A stretch of DNA of 64,000 bases from Primula veris (Eukaryota; Streptophyta; Magnoliopsida; Ericales; Primulaceae), in contig OY821741.1 of NCBI GenBank assembly GCA_963682055.1, forward strand, positions 12,715,197 to 12,779,196, read 5' to 3'. Every line of letters starts with the position of its first letter. The first letter of the stretch is position 1. Of this stretch, positions 45,550 through 55,440 are shown piece after piece. Under the pieces are notes generated by a model that saw nothing but the letters and a program-made list of their open reading frames with translations, did not search any database and was not told the DNA's origin. The position numbers were made by a program, and so were the translations under genes.

Positions 45550-46362
45550 ATGAAGATAAACAACAACCTAATGGGCATGTTCAACATCAAAACATTCCTA
45601 CTATCAATCCCAGTCATATGGGGGCGGTGTGTGGCTGAGCAAACAAGGCACGAGCGAGTGTAAACAGTTCTACAACAGCATATCATAGCTTTAGGCGTGT
45701 TTTTAATGGTTGTCTCTGTCGCTGATAATCAGACTTTTATAGAGTGACGGGGATTTTCTGGGTCTAGCTAGTTGTCATGTTCTTGATTATCTGTGGTATT
45801 TATTTATTTTTATTTTTTATTTTTTTTGCTTCATCATCTTCGCCTTTGTTTGTCACCAATAAAGGTGCGGCAAGTGTTGTCTCTGGGAAGGGGTTTAACA
45901 AGTACAACCTTAATGATAACTCAAATTGGCTTCAAAAGAGGGTGAACAACACCACCAAGAACTGGAACAAAATCAAAAGTTGTTTGGCTGATAGCAAGGT
46001 TTGCAAAAGCGTAATCGATAATGGATCTACTAACAATGTTGAGCGGTTCTATCTCAAACACCCCTCGTTAGTCGGTTTGCTGGAAACCATCAGACTCCTG
46101 TAATTTTTCATACATAAACGGCACCACCAGGAACACGTCACGAAACATTACTCTCGCCGCCAACTCTGACTCTAACCTATGGAACAAGGACCCTAAAATC
46201 CTCTGCTACAATTGCCAATCTTGCAAGTCTGGTCTTCTCAACAGCATCAAACACGATTGGAAGAAGCTTTCCGTTGTGAACACCATATTCCTTGTGTTCC
46301 TCATCATCATCTACTCTATTGGTTGCTGTGCTTTTAGATACAACATGACTGATAACTATAGA
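45550..46362 (+). pseudogene. Tetraspanin (TET8-like) copy captured in the gypsy element
   Basis: Starts ATG at 45550 (MKINNNLMGMFNIKTFLLSI, first membrane segment). After a one-base shift comes GGGVWLSKQGTSECKQF, then IIALGVFLMVVSVA (second segment). A damaged third segment follows (VVMFLIICGIYLFLFF) with a TAG in it, then the large loop FVTNKGA, NWLQKRV, NWNKIKSCLADSKVC. A shift breaks the GCCKP signature (now CWKPSDSC). The last part reads LCYNCQSCKSGLLNSIKHDW and IFLVFLIIIYSIGCCAFR (fourth segment). The whole length fits about 270 codons with no intron, although plant TET genes usually have one, as far as I know. Several frameshifts and a stop make it a pseudogene. Confidence 0.9.
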
Positions 46363-47084
46363 GCTAAGGCGTTACGGTGTTTAAACTCATCATTCCGTAT
46401 CCTCGTGTGTGACATTCCATTCGTACTTACTTGTATTAGTTTGATACAGTACTATATTATATTTTACCAGCTTTTATGACCCGCGGTAGTTGCTTTATTC
46501 TTATTGCTATAGCATTTAGCTAGGTATATTATACGTAGTTGGTACATATGAATTTACCCTTTGATCAATCGATGAGGTGTTGGTTTTAAAAAAAAGAACA
46601 AAAAAAAAAAAACAACAGCGGACATTTTTATATATATATATATATATATTTTTTAAATTATTTCTCTTTTCTATATAGGAGAGAGTGTGACTGTGTGCAC
46701 ACTTGTTTGTTTGCTTAATTATTTTGTTGATCTTCAGACTTAGTATAAGATTATTACTATATTGTTATCATTTATCGCAGTACATACCTTATGTGAATCC
46801 TTTCGGTCAAAGTAATCTGAAATTTCATAGGAACTTGTTGTTTTGCAAGTTGTGCCTCTTATTTATTACTAATATTGCATTCATCTATTTACATGTAATA
46901 TTGCGTGCTATTTATACACTGTGGTGCTTGAGTTATGATCAAGTAGATTCGTTTATCAAGAGTAAGGCGAGTTATCAACTTGTTAAACTATAGTATTGAA
47001 AGCATAGTTCCTATATATGTGTTGTGAATGTTTATAAAGAAAAAAAAAGATTTAAACATTATTAAACCATTGATTTTAAATTAA
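46363..47084 (+). other. Internal region of the gypsy element after the tetraspanin copy
   Basis: Non-coding and AT-rich, with a short (TA)n near 46632-46650. May include 3' flank of the captured gene. Frames up to 96 codons show no domain. Confidence 0.45.
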
Positions 47085-47349
47085 GTTTCGAGGTCGAAAC
47101 TTCTTCTAAATGGGGAAGAGTGCAACGACCCGTAATTTTTGTTACATAACAATACATATAAGTATATGTTTTATGGTAATATTATTAGTAGACGTATGCC
47201 TGGATGGTTTTTCTGAGAGTAATGAAACATTATGTTATCATTTCATCTGTCCATTGTTGTAGAGTAGGGGTGAGAAAGGAGTAAGCGGGATCTTAGAAGC
47301 AAATATAAATTAAGTTTCGAGGACGAAACTTATTTTTAGTGGTGAAGAG
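47085..47349 (+). repeat. Duplicated gypsy 3' terminus
   Basis: The terminal phrase ATTAAGTTTCGAGGNCGAAAC occurs twice, at about 47089 and 47311. After the first copy comes GGGGAAGAGTGCAACGACCC, which resembles a polypurine tract and the start of a different LTR. After the second comes the true tract and the present 3' LTR. So a fragment of a related element's 3' end is embedded here. Confidence 0.6.
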
Positions 47350-49060
47350 TGTAAACACCCGTATTTTATTTATTTATTATCAATGCTTACAATTTTAGTA
47401 AAATATTGTTTACTAGTAGAAAGTTAATATGAGAAGTTATTATCAAAATAAAGAGGTTCAATTAGCCATTAGTTACAAATCAAGGGTATTACTAAAATAA
47501 ATTAAGATAATACTAATAGATATCGTCCATTAACAAGTTAAAACTATTTGAGTTTCAAAACTCCCACTACTTATCCTTATGAACATGTAAATAGATTTAG
47601 ATATGGTTATAGTTGTACCCAAGTTTCTACCTATTTTTATACATAAGCTGGACATAAAGAAAATATTGATCTATGTGATTATTTTAGAAGAATAAGGGAG
47701 ACGTACCAAACTGCACCCAGGGATATTACATTCGTTTAATTTCTTCATTAAATCAAGGTGAGTGATTTTGTACCCTATGTATAATCAATTCATAACCCAT
47801 GTTATTTGCGAAGTATTGTATGAAATATTATGTTTTAGGAACATATTTTGAAAACAGCTATTATTTTGCATAAATAAGTGATGTCAACTGATATTTTGAT
47901 GTTGGAGTAATTTTGTAACTTATTTTTAATTGATTTATTATTTATGCCATTTTTTAAGCTATTTTATGGAATTACTGAGTTTTATTATATGATCTGAGAT
48001 GATTACATGAATGGCAAAAGATTTTTGAATTGTTACCTTCAGGAAAGAAATTACAATAGTTTTTGCTAGTATTTGAAAAGTAATATTTATCTGGATATTT
48101 AAATTTTTATTTAATGATTTGAGATATTTGATTTAAAGATTTGAATCGTTTGAATGATTATTGATTTTCGGGACCAGCAATGAACTTGAGGAACATGCCT
48201 CTTAAGTGGGGTGACCTTAGTTTATGATTTATAAATCCAAGGAACAGGCCTCTTAAGTGGGGTGACGTTGGTGACTAGAGAATATGCTACTTAAATGAGT
48301 GAGTCTAGTTTTCTCAACGATTTTGAAACAGACCTCTTAAGTGTGGTGACCTTAGCCGGATCGTTTTAAAGAATTTTCTAGATTGCCAACCTAGTTGACT
48401 TTGAGTACAATAGTTGGATCCAACAAATAGAGAGAAAAGAATTAATGGCAATGAATTTTAAGTCTGGTTCCAAGTTGATTTTAATACTATTTAATTTCGT
48501 CATGATAAACTATTTTATTGGTTTATATTTCTTGATATGCGACTTCTGCGTTTTGTATTTATAATTTAAACTTATTTTCTTTTCTGTATGTAAACACACA
48601 TGGGTTAATGCTGAAAAGATTATAACTTACTTTTTCTTGAATTAAAATTTATGTGTATGAGTATTATTTAATACAAAACTTTTTGTCAAAACTTTCCTCT
48701 CTCTTATAGGTACGATTTTCATTCGCTACGCTCGTTTGGCTTATCCTCTCTTTTTAATCTTTTCAGGTATATAGATGAAGTTAGTTAGAGTTGGAGTCGA
48801 ATCGTTTGGGACCAATCATACCTCATAAGAGTTGTTTAAGTTCTTTTCCGCTGTCAAGTTATTACAGTTATCCTTTGAGAATGTCTTACTTTTGGACAAG
48901 AATTTGTGTTGTTAAACTAATTCACGTTTAGTTTACAAATATTATTATTATTGAAAGAAAATGCATTGTTTTATTATTTGGAGATTTAGGCTTCGTGTAA
49001 CATGTGTCAAATGCGCGTGTTATTCGGCCATGTGACATCCATTTAGTTTGGGGTGTTACA
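47350..49060 (+). repeat. 3' LTR of the gypsy element
   Basis: 1711 bp, TGTAAACACCCG to GGGGTGTTACA, followed by TSD TTTAG. Confidence 0.93.
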
Positions 49061-49136
49061 TTTAGAGTCTTAAGAACTACAATACTGCTATTTTAAACGA
49101 GGAAATCTTCCTAAAACAGAAGTCTATGATTAAGTG

Positions 49137-49580
49137 CTAGATCGCGTTCAAGAAGAGATAAACTTACAAGTGGAAAGAAAAAGATGGGTACAAGAATCAG
49201 ATATAAACAAGTTACCATACTTCAAAGCAATCGTCAAAGAAACAATGCTTTTATATCCTACCGGTCCGTTATCAGTACCACGCGAGTCTATTTCGGATTG
49301 CTATGTGTCAGGCTATTTTGTACCAAGAGGAACAGTTTTGGTTACAAATTTATGGAAGCTTCATCGCGATCCAAATGTGTGGACTGACCCAAATGACTTT
49401 ATTCTGGAGAGGTTCTTAACGAGCAAAACTGTGAAAATAGATGGGCGAGGACAATACTTTGAATACCTTCCTTTTGGAACCGGAAAAAGAATGTGACACG
49501 GAGTTTTATCTAGATTACAGATTGTGCAAAAAAAAAAAAAATGTTATTCCAGTTATGTAAAATAGGATGTTTATTTAAAA

Positions 49581-49622
<42 letters not shown>

Positions 49623-49727
49623 ATATATATATATATATATATTGTATAAAAGAAAGATAAAAATGAACACCTGTGTGTATAAATACACATACATACATAT
49701 ATGTACAGGTGGGAAGAAAAAAAAGAG
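49137..49727 (+). pseudogene. Retrocopy of a CYP82-like cytochrome P450 fragment
   Basis: Inserted in the LINE between TATGATTAAGTG (49125-49136) and TATGATTACGTG (49728-49739), with an A-rich tail (GGGAAGAAAAAAAAGAG) before the right copy. It reads from LDRVQEEINLQVERKRW through the K-helix to the heme loop. The conserved ExxR is altered (KETMLLYP, Arg lost) and PERF reads LERF. The sequence PFGTGKRM is followed by TGA exactly where the heme-ligand Cys codon should stand, after which HGVLSRLQIVQ continues in frame. An A-run at 49528-49540 and TA repeats (49585-49640) follow. It encodes only the last part of a P450 and cannot bind heme. CYP82 assignment is by motif resemblance. Confidence 0.85.
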
Positions 49728-49739
49728 TATGATTACGTG

Positions 49740-49953
49740 GCTTGTTGAGGGTGACAGGAACACTAAATTCTTTCGTATGATTCCATATAAAAGGACTAAG
49801 AGCAAAATTGCTGAAATCACACTAAAAAATGGTACTATTATTGATTCTGAGGTGGATATTAAAACTAATGGAGTTAATTTCTTTAAGGATCTTCTCACAA
49901 CTTCTCCAATTGACAATGATTTTGATTTGATTAACATTAATCCTAGTCAAATT
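49740..49953 (+). pseudogene. LINE segment between endonuclease and RT
   Basis: Reads WLVEGDRNTKFFRMIP and KIAEITLKNGTIIDSEVD, the conserved linker (W.-EGD.NT.FF) of plant L1 ORF2 before the RT domain. Interrupted at 49953 by the next insertion. Confidence 0.8.
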
Positions 49954-50419
49954 TTCCAGGAGAAGAAGAATGGTTATTAGATAATCTGCCCCACATAATC
50001 CTTAACTTCTTTAAATTTTCCAGTTCTAAATTTGTATAATGTGGGTTTGTTTGGTTATTCTGCAGGCTCTCTAGTTGGTTAACTGACCAAGTAGGGCAGA
50101 GGAGCTTCGCAATGGAACAAGAACTCAGCAAATCCAAGATTCAGTTGGTTAAGAAGAGAAGAAAAATGGAAAGATATGAAGAGTTAGAGAAACTAATGTC
50201 AAGACCGTTATCAACAACAAGTTATAGCAAACAAGTTGCGACTCTTCCCCCAATTGAATCCTAAGTTCCAATGTTGTATTAATAACAATAGTACGTTTAC
50301 TGCTATTTGTTGTAATAATTGCTGCTTTTCACTTGTGGTGGCTGTACTACAAGTGATGTTTTTGTTTATTCTGTTAAACGTTTGTTTGGGTAATAAAGCT
50401 TATATTTAAAAAAATAAAA
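49954..50419 (+). pseudogene. Retrocopy of the 3' end of an unrecognised lysine-rich gene
   Basis: Flanked by identical 15-bp copies of AATCCTAGTCAAATT (49939-49953 and 50420-50434). It ends in an A-rich tail (50407-50419) after an AATAAA signal near 50392. A frame through about 50070-50265 reads SSWLTDQVGQRSFAMEQEL and then KSKIQLVKKRRKMERYEELE, finishing TLPPIES before TAA (50262-50264). About 140 bp of 3' UTR follows. Upstream (49965-50000) another frame reads EEEWLLDNLPHI, and the stretch between, ending TTCTGCAG, may be an unspliced intron. I do not recognise the protein. Mechanism: LINE-mediated copying of a polyadenylated host RNA. Confidence 0.75.
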
Positions 50420-50434
50420 AATCCTAGTCAAATT

Positions 50435-51487
50435 AGTAGCAGAGACAAAGACTTTTGGTTGGCGCTCCGGCTATGGAGCTAAATGAGGCCACATTTACCA
50501 TCCCTGCGTATTTCTCTCCTCGTCCTAATGGGTATAGTGCTATTTTCTACATAAACTCTTGGTCTATAATTTCTAATGACTTATTAGAAGTGCTCTTGAT
50601 TTCTTTAATGGTAATTATAATTCCATTAGTTTTAATGCTGCTATTATCACCATCCTGCCTAAGATGACGAACCCCACTAATTTCACTCAATATAAGCCTA
50701 TTTGTTTGTGTCAAACCATTTATAAAATCATGACTAAAATTATTTATAATAGGTTATCTATTCTTTTACCTAAATTAATCACTACTGAACAAAGTGGGTT
50801 TGTAAAAGGGAGAGTGATTACAGATTCTATTTTGCTAGTTCAAGAACCTTTTAGACATATAGGTGACAAGGTTAGAGGAAATAACATACTTTTCAAATTA
50901 TATATGGGAAAAGCCTTTGATAGAGTTAACTGGAATTTATTAAAAAATGGTTTAGCTTCTTTTGGTTTTAGTAGTACTTGGATTAGTTTGATTTATAATT
51001 GCATCTCCCAAGCTAAATATTCTTTAAGTATCAATGGGAATCGATAGATTTCTTCTCGGCATCAAGGGGTCTTAAACAAGGAGACCCTCTGTCTCTGATG
51101 CTCTTTATACTTACGGAGGAAGTGCTAGAAGACGGCTGACTAATCTCTGAGTATTTTAAGCTACCTACAGGTATTGCTCCAATCTTTCATTTACTTTATG
51201 CAGATGATTTATTGGTATTTATTAATGATTGTAAAAGTAAAATAGATAAGTTTATGAATTTCATTAAGCTTGATGAGAATGCCTCTAGTCAAAAACTTAA
51301 TAATACTAAAAGTATTTTTCGAGCTCATAATATTCACCCTCCTAGGAAATATATTATTAAAGATGCTACTGGTTTCGCAGAGGCTAGTTTTCCTACCTCT
51401 GGCTTAGGAATTCCCCTTCATTACACTACACTCACTGCTAATATGTATGAGTCCCTTGTTCATAAAATTACCAACTAAATAGTTGAA
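50435..51487 (+). pseudogene. LINE reverse transcriptase domain
   Basis: Reads the start of RT (MELNEATFTIPAYFSPRPNG) and YSAIFYINSW. It then shows the long open piece 50664-51047 with QYKPICLCQTIYKIMTKII, TTEQSGFVKGRVITDS and KAFDRVNW (first catalytic Asp). The QGDPLS-like block (RGLKQGDPLSLML) and YADDLLVF catalytic box near 51200 follow in other frames. Stops at several points. It ends in the sequence before zf-RVT at 51487, where R4 follows. Confidence 0.88.
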
Positions 51488-52973
51488 TGGAAAAAAAATG
51501 ATGACAAATGTTATTTTATTTTACAATTTTATGTTTCTTGGTATTAATGTTTCTAGTTTTATAAATTCAATTAACAATTAACAATTTTAAGTACGAATGT
51601 CTATTTTTTTTTTCCCAGAAGTGCTCATCGTTTATAAAGAAAAATAATGTTTTTACAAAATTTTATTTAACGTATATGAAATTAAGTCAAAATAAATGTC
51701 TTTTGTGGGTGTCTATTGTTTATTGTTTTTTAAATACACATATCGCAAATATCATTACAGAATTCTAAATTGACCATTGTGATCCATTCATTAAATAAAC
51801 ATATGGCGAATATCATTACAGAATCCGCAAAGTATTAATGGATGCAAATAATCTAAGTAAAACTGCTAAATAAAATGTGTTCAAAACAACATCAATATTA
51901 TTATATGTCAATTAGGTTCATTATTTTGTAATGGAACGTTTTTCTCTTTTTCGACACGACAAATCTTTTTTCCCCAAATAACTTATAAAGGTAAAATGAA
52001 AAAAAAAATTATATTAATTTTTTTATATCATTTTTTTTATAGTGTGGGTTTATAAGACCTTAGTACTACTCCGCAATTCAATTTACTCATTGTTACATAG
52101 ACCGGACTCACTGGAGTTATTGATCAATATATATTTTAAGATTGTTTCGTCATTGTCATTTGAGTAAGGGCAAACATATTAACATGTCCATCTAAATCGA
52201 ACTTCTAACTATTAGTACATGTTTTTTTAGAGTATCTTGCATTCATATATATTTATATAGTAGTTCCTTAATTGATTTAAATTTTTAGTAATAATTTAGT
52301 ATATCACATAATTGGTCTTAAAACATGCAGGCATTTATACTATTCTTGTTTAATGCACCTTTTAAAAATCCGTCGGTTATGGTCAATGTACATATATATT
52401 ATAAATAGTCATTAAATCGATAGAGTGGGAAAAAATTGATATTGTTATGTCACTATACACTACCGTGATCCATTTATTAAACACACACATCGCAAATATC
52501 ATTACAGAACCCACAAAGTATTAATGGATGCAAATAATCAAAGTAATACTGCTAGATAAAATATGTTAAAAATAACGCGTCTGATCAATATGTCAATTAG
52601 GTTCATTATTTCGTAACGAACCGTTTTTCTCTTTTTGGACACGACAAAGTTGAGACTTTTTTAATTGGATTAGTGATGTATTAGTTGAACAAATTCATTA
52701 AATTTTATAGAGATGAAACGGTTGGGGATGTAAAAATTAGACTTATATGTAGAGACAAGTCGAGTTTTATGCTTATAAAACTTATTTTAAGGCTTTTATT
52801 TTGGTAAAAAAAAACACGTTAAACCATTTACATATGAATAAATTCAAGGATACTATTATATAGGGTTACTCTTGGTGACACCTTTAATTGTTTATCTTTA
52901 CTACGTGGAATAGTCTTCATATGCAACTCAACTCAATGAGACTATTATCTACAATTAATTAAATGTTATCATA
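51488..52973. repeat. Dispersed repeats R4 and R2, copy D
   Basis: 51488-51960 matches R4 copy 1 (15945-16372); 51970-52973 matches R2 copies A and B. Within it the phrase TACAGAATCCGCAAAGTATT, or a near form, occurs at about 51755, 51815 and 52503, so this copy has an internal duplication. Non-coding. Confidence 0.75.
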
Positions 52974-53477
52974 TGTAATAATTTTAAGGGTAGTGTAGTG
53001 TAAAATACATTATCCCACATCGGTAGTGTAAGCTAGATTTGTGTTGCAAATCTATATACGCCCTCTCTTAGTTAACATATTTTCCATGGTGAGTTATATA
53101 TATGGGGTTGTTACATTTGGTATCAGAGCCAACACTACAATCCAAAACATGTGACACGTAGTGCCCCTAAAGGGAGTCGTCGGGATTAGAGTGTTCAACA
53201 AGTGCTAGTCTGTTCTACAAAGCCCGTCCACAGGGCGCAGAAGGGTTGACGTCGGAATCGCAGTGTTCGATCAAGACTAGAGATCAGCACGAAACCTGTC
53301 TACGTGGTCACAGGTTGTAGAGGATGGTGGAATGTAATGATCCTAAGAGAAGTATAGTGTAAACTACATTATTGCACATCGGTAGTGTAAGCTACATTTG
53401 TGTTGTATATAACTCTATAGGCATCTCGCTTAGTTAACCGATTTTCTAGAGTGACTTCTACCTTTGGGGTTGTTACA
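52974..53477 (+). mobile_element. TRIM retrotransposon, complete (504 bp)
   Basis: LTRs at 52974-53115 (142 bp) and 53333-53477 (145 bp), both TGTAAT... to GGGTTGTTACA and sharing CACATCGGTAGTGTAAGCTA. The PBS TGGTATCAGAGC is at 53118-53129, and a purine tract AGGATGGTGGAA precedes LTR 2. The internal region is about 215 bp without coding capacity. Flanks TCATA and TAATA are an almost perfect duplication. The paralogous repeat at 15560-15590 lacks the insert. Confidence 0.93.
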
Positions 53478-53484
53478 TAATATA

Positions 53485-53719
53485 CTCACTCCGTCCCTAA
53501 ATAAGTGTCTCTTACGAAAATACGTGCATATTTGACCATCAAATTTAACATATTTAAATTATCGGAATGAAAAATCAAAAAATTCTATCATATAGTTGTA
53601 ACTATGAACTATGTGATTGACTTTTAAAAGAATTTTTTCCGGCAATGTACATATGAAAATTTTGATGGTTAAAGTTGTATGTATTTTCATAATGGACATT
53701 TATTTATGGATGGAGGGAG
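53485..53719. mobile_element. Stowaway MITE 2, 235 bp
   Basis: CTCACTCCGTCCCTAAATAA at the left, its inverted partner TTATTTATGGATGGAGGGAG at the right, with TA on both sides (53483-53484 and 53720-53721). Same length as the Stowaway at 8906-9140 and related along its body. It lies six bases beyond the TRIM. Confidence 0.92.
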
Positions 53720-53794
53720 TAGTAAATTCAACATAGCAGATGATTGGGAATAAAATATTTGCAATTTGGGTTGTTTATTTGTGTGGGCTCGTTG

Positions 53795-54088
53795 TGTATT
53801 TGTACAGTACATCGCGTTGTCTCTAGGACTTTACAACAATAATTATATGGGAGTGAATTATCCTCCCAAAAATTTAATTTATCCCCGTTTATAACACACC
53901 GTCGGAGCCCCTTGCTAAGTATGTTTTTCCTTTTTATCAAACTCGACAGAATCTTCGACGCCTTCTTGCCTTTAGAAGCATATATAAAACAAACAATTGG
54001 AAAGTATAACGTGTTTAAAACCCGAGCCCATAAATGGTCATAATTATTCTTCAGTCGCCAATATTATTTGGCCAAAAGGGCATGATTT
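53795..54088 (-). pseudogene. LINE ORF2 scrap (post-RT region)
   Basis: Minus strand reads KNILSKGLRRCVINGDKLNF, nearly the same as the LINE remnant at 8378-8641. It is broken off at 54088 by a T-run that starts the next insertion; the other copy continues past this point (8662). Confidence 0.75.
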
Positions 54089-55440
54089 TTTTTAATCAAA
54101 ACAACACACACTTTTATCAATGAGAAAATAACTTGTACAAAGTTCAAGACAATTAGGCAACACACTGCATAAGTAGAGAAAATAGACAACTAACCAAGAA
54201 AATTACACGTAACTTTAGGCTTAAGAAATAGAGCAAGCAAAAGGATATAAACTAGTATAGGTTGCTATTTTACACCTCTGTGATTTTATATATTAATGCC
54301 ACTGCAACTACATCACCTTCTTTCAAATAGAGATATTATCACCACTTACTTCCAACTTTATTTCCTCTAGTTTGCATTGAATGTTTCAGAAACCTCAAAT
54401 TCCAATTGTTTACTCCCCCAACACCAACATCCGAATGCATTCCACAATCATCCTCGCTTGAATAACCTTTGGGCTAAATTAAGAAAGAAGAGTCTATGTT
54501 ATAGTCCCCCATAAGGTCATTCAAAGTGTGATTGAAAAGTGAAAACCCATTAAAAGTATGAGATACGGGATCATTCGGCAGAGATTTTTCGTTAGCCCTT
54601 TTTTTTTTCACTCTTATTTTTCTTCTTTTTAGCTGATTTTGACTCTTTCGGAGCAACTAAATCTTTGTTTGAAGTCTCGTTTGAAACCCCTTCCAAGAGA
54701 GGGGAGTTCTCTTTGTCTAAATTTGTTGGATTTTTTCTACAAGAAACTATTGAATCTGCAATACCTACAAACTTGGACTTTCCAGGTTAAAAGACCATGG
54801 CAATGGGGGATAACTTTGACATAGGAAATTAGTCAGTCAATACTTCATTATCCACCTCTGTAATTGTTTCCTTTATAGGTCGTACCTTAGTATGATCTTT
54901 ACTCATTTCTTGTTCCAGTATAGCATTACAAGGCTCAACTATGTCGCCACACTCATTTAAATTTTCAAGACCGAAAAGGAGTTTTCTACAAGAGTTAACT
55001 TATTAGTGTCACTCGAATGAACTCCCTTGTTGCCCTCAATGCCTTTCGTAGTTGTGTTTTTTTTTTATTATATATAATTGGTGGTGAAAACCCACTTTTT
55101 ATTGCAAAAAATGGGGGAAAAACCCCACAGAAAATAAATAAATGATTCAATTACAACTTTCCCAAAAGTAGGAATCAAAAGGAGAATAAATATAACTAAC
55201 GTACTAACTTGCAAGAACCCAAAAATACACAAACTTAATTAGACAAACGCAGCAATTAGAAGAACCACATATGTAAAAGCTCTGTAATAATGCCACGATC
55301 CTTTTTCGTAGTTGTGCTTACATCTAAACTATTAGCAGCTAAGTATTTCTCAGTTATACTAACCTTATCAAGCTCATATGAATTATTGTCATCTCCATCT
55401 CATTTGTCGGTACCAGCTGGCTGTCATTTACCTTGAACCT
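54089..55440 (-). mobile_element. Minus-strand retroposed DNA, possibly LINE ORF1 end
   Basis: Starts with a T-run (A-tail of a minus-strand insert) inside a LINE scrap. The minus strand holds a Lys/Ser-rich coding remnant around 54450-54800 (SKSAKKKKNKSEKK-like, NDPVSHTFNGFSLFNHTLND), then what looks like a 3' UTR. This could be a plant LINE ORF1 C-terminal tail or a host mRNA copy. Frames are broken. The right border near 55440, at the start of the next LINE, is not defined by a duplication. Confidence 0.45.
55057..55303 (-). mobile_element. Short retroposon nested in the minus-strand insert
   Basis: 247 bp flanked by TTTCGTAGTTGTG (55044-55056 and 55304-55316), with a T-run at its left side, i.e. 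an A-tail on the minus strand. Contains CCCACTTTTTATTGCAAAAA and GGGGGAAAAACCCC. Probably a SINE or LINE 3' end. Confidence 0.75.

Larger units (their letters stand above)
35236..49060 (+). mobile_element. Non-autonomous Ty3/gypsy-type LTR element with captured tetraspanin
   Basis: Two LTRs of equal length (1711 bp, 35236-36946 and 47350-49060), about 2% different by eye, with a perfect duplication TTTAG (35231-35235 and 49061-49065). The PBS is TGGTACCAGAGC at 36952-36963. The 3' end (TTTCGAGGACGAAACTT then GTGGTGAAGAG before TGTAAACACCC) is the classic terminus of Tekay/chromovirus-like gypsy elements. No gag, protease, RT or integrase was recognised in the 3.6 kb of own internal sequence; instead a decayed tetraspanin lies at 45550-46362. 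A solo LTR with a nested copia fills 37003-43798. Confidence 0.92.
34555..51487 (+). mobile_element. LINE (L1-type), one copy split by three insertions
   Basis: The parts 34555-35235 (endonuclease), 49061-49136, 49740-49953 and 50435-51487 (RT) read in order as one ORF2. Joining the flanks at each insertion restores coding context: TTTAG at the gypsy element, TATGATTAAGTG at the P450 retrocopy, AATCCTAGTCAAATT at the lysine-rich retrocopy. LINE frames show stops and shifts. The 3' part is lost at 51487, where repeat R4 begins. It is homologous to the LINE at 12979-14795. Confidence 0.85.

Noticed and set aside
45399..45686. 95-codon minus-strand ORF
   Set aside because: Antisense to the start of the tetraspanin copy, whose plus-strand translation is clearly conserved.
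49137..49500. Functional P450 gene
   Set aside because: Only the last part of the protein is present, the ExxR Arg and the heme Cys codon are lost, and the piece sits in a LINE with target duplications.
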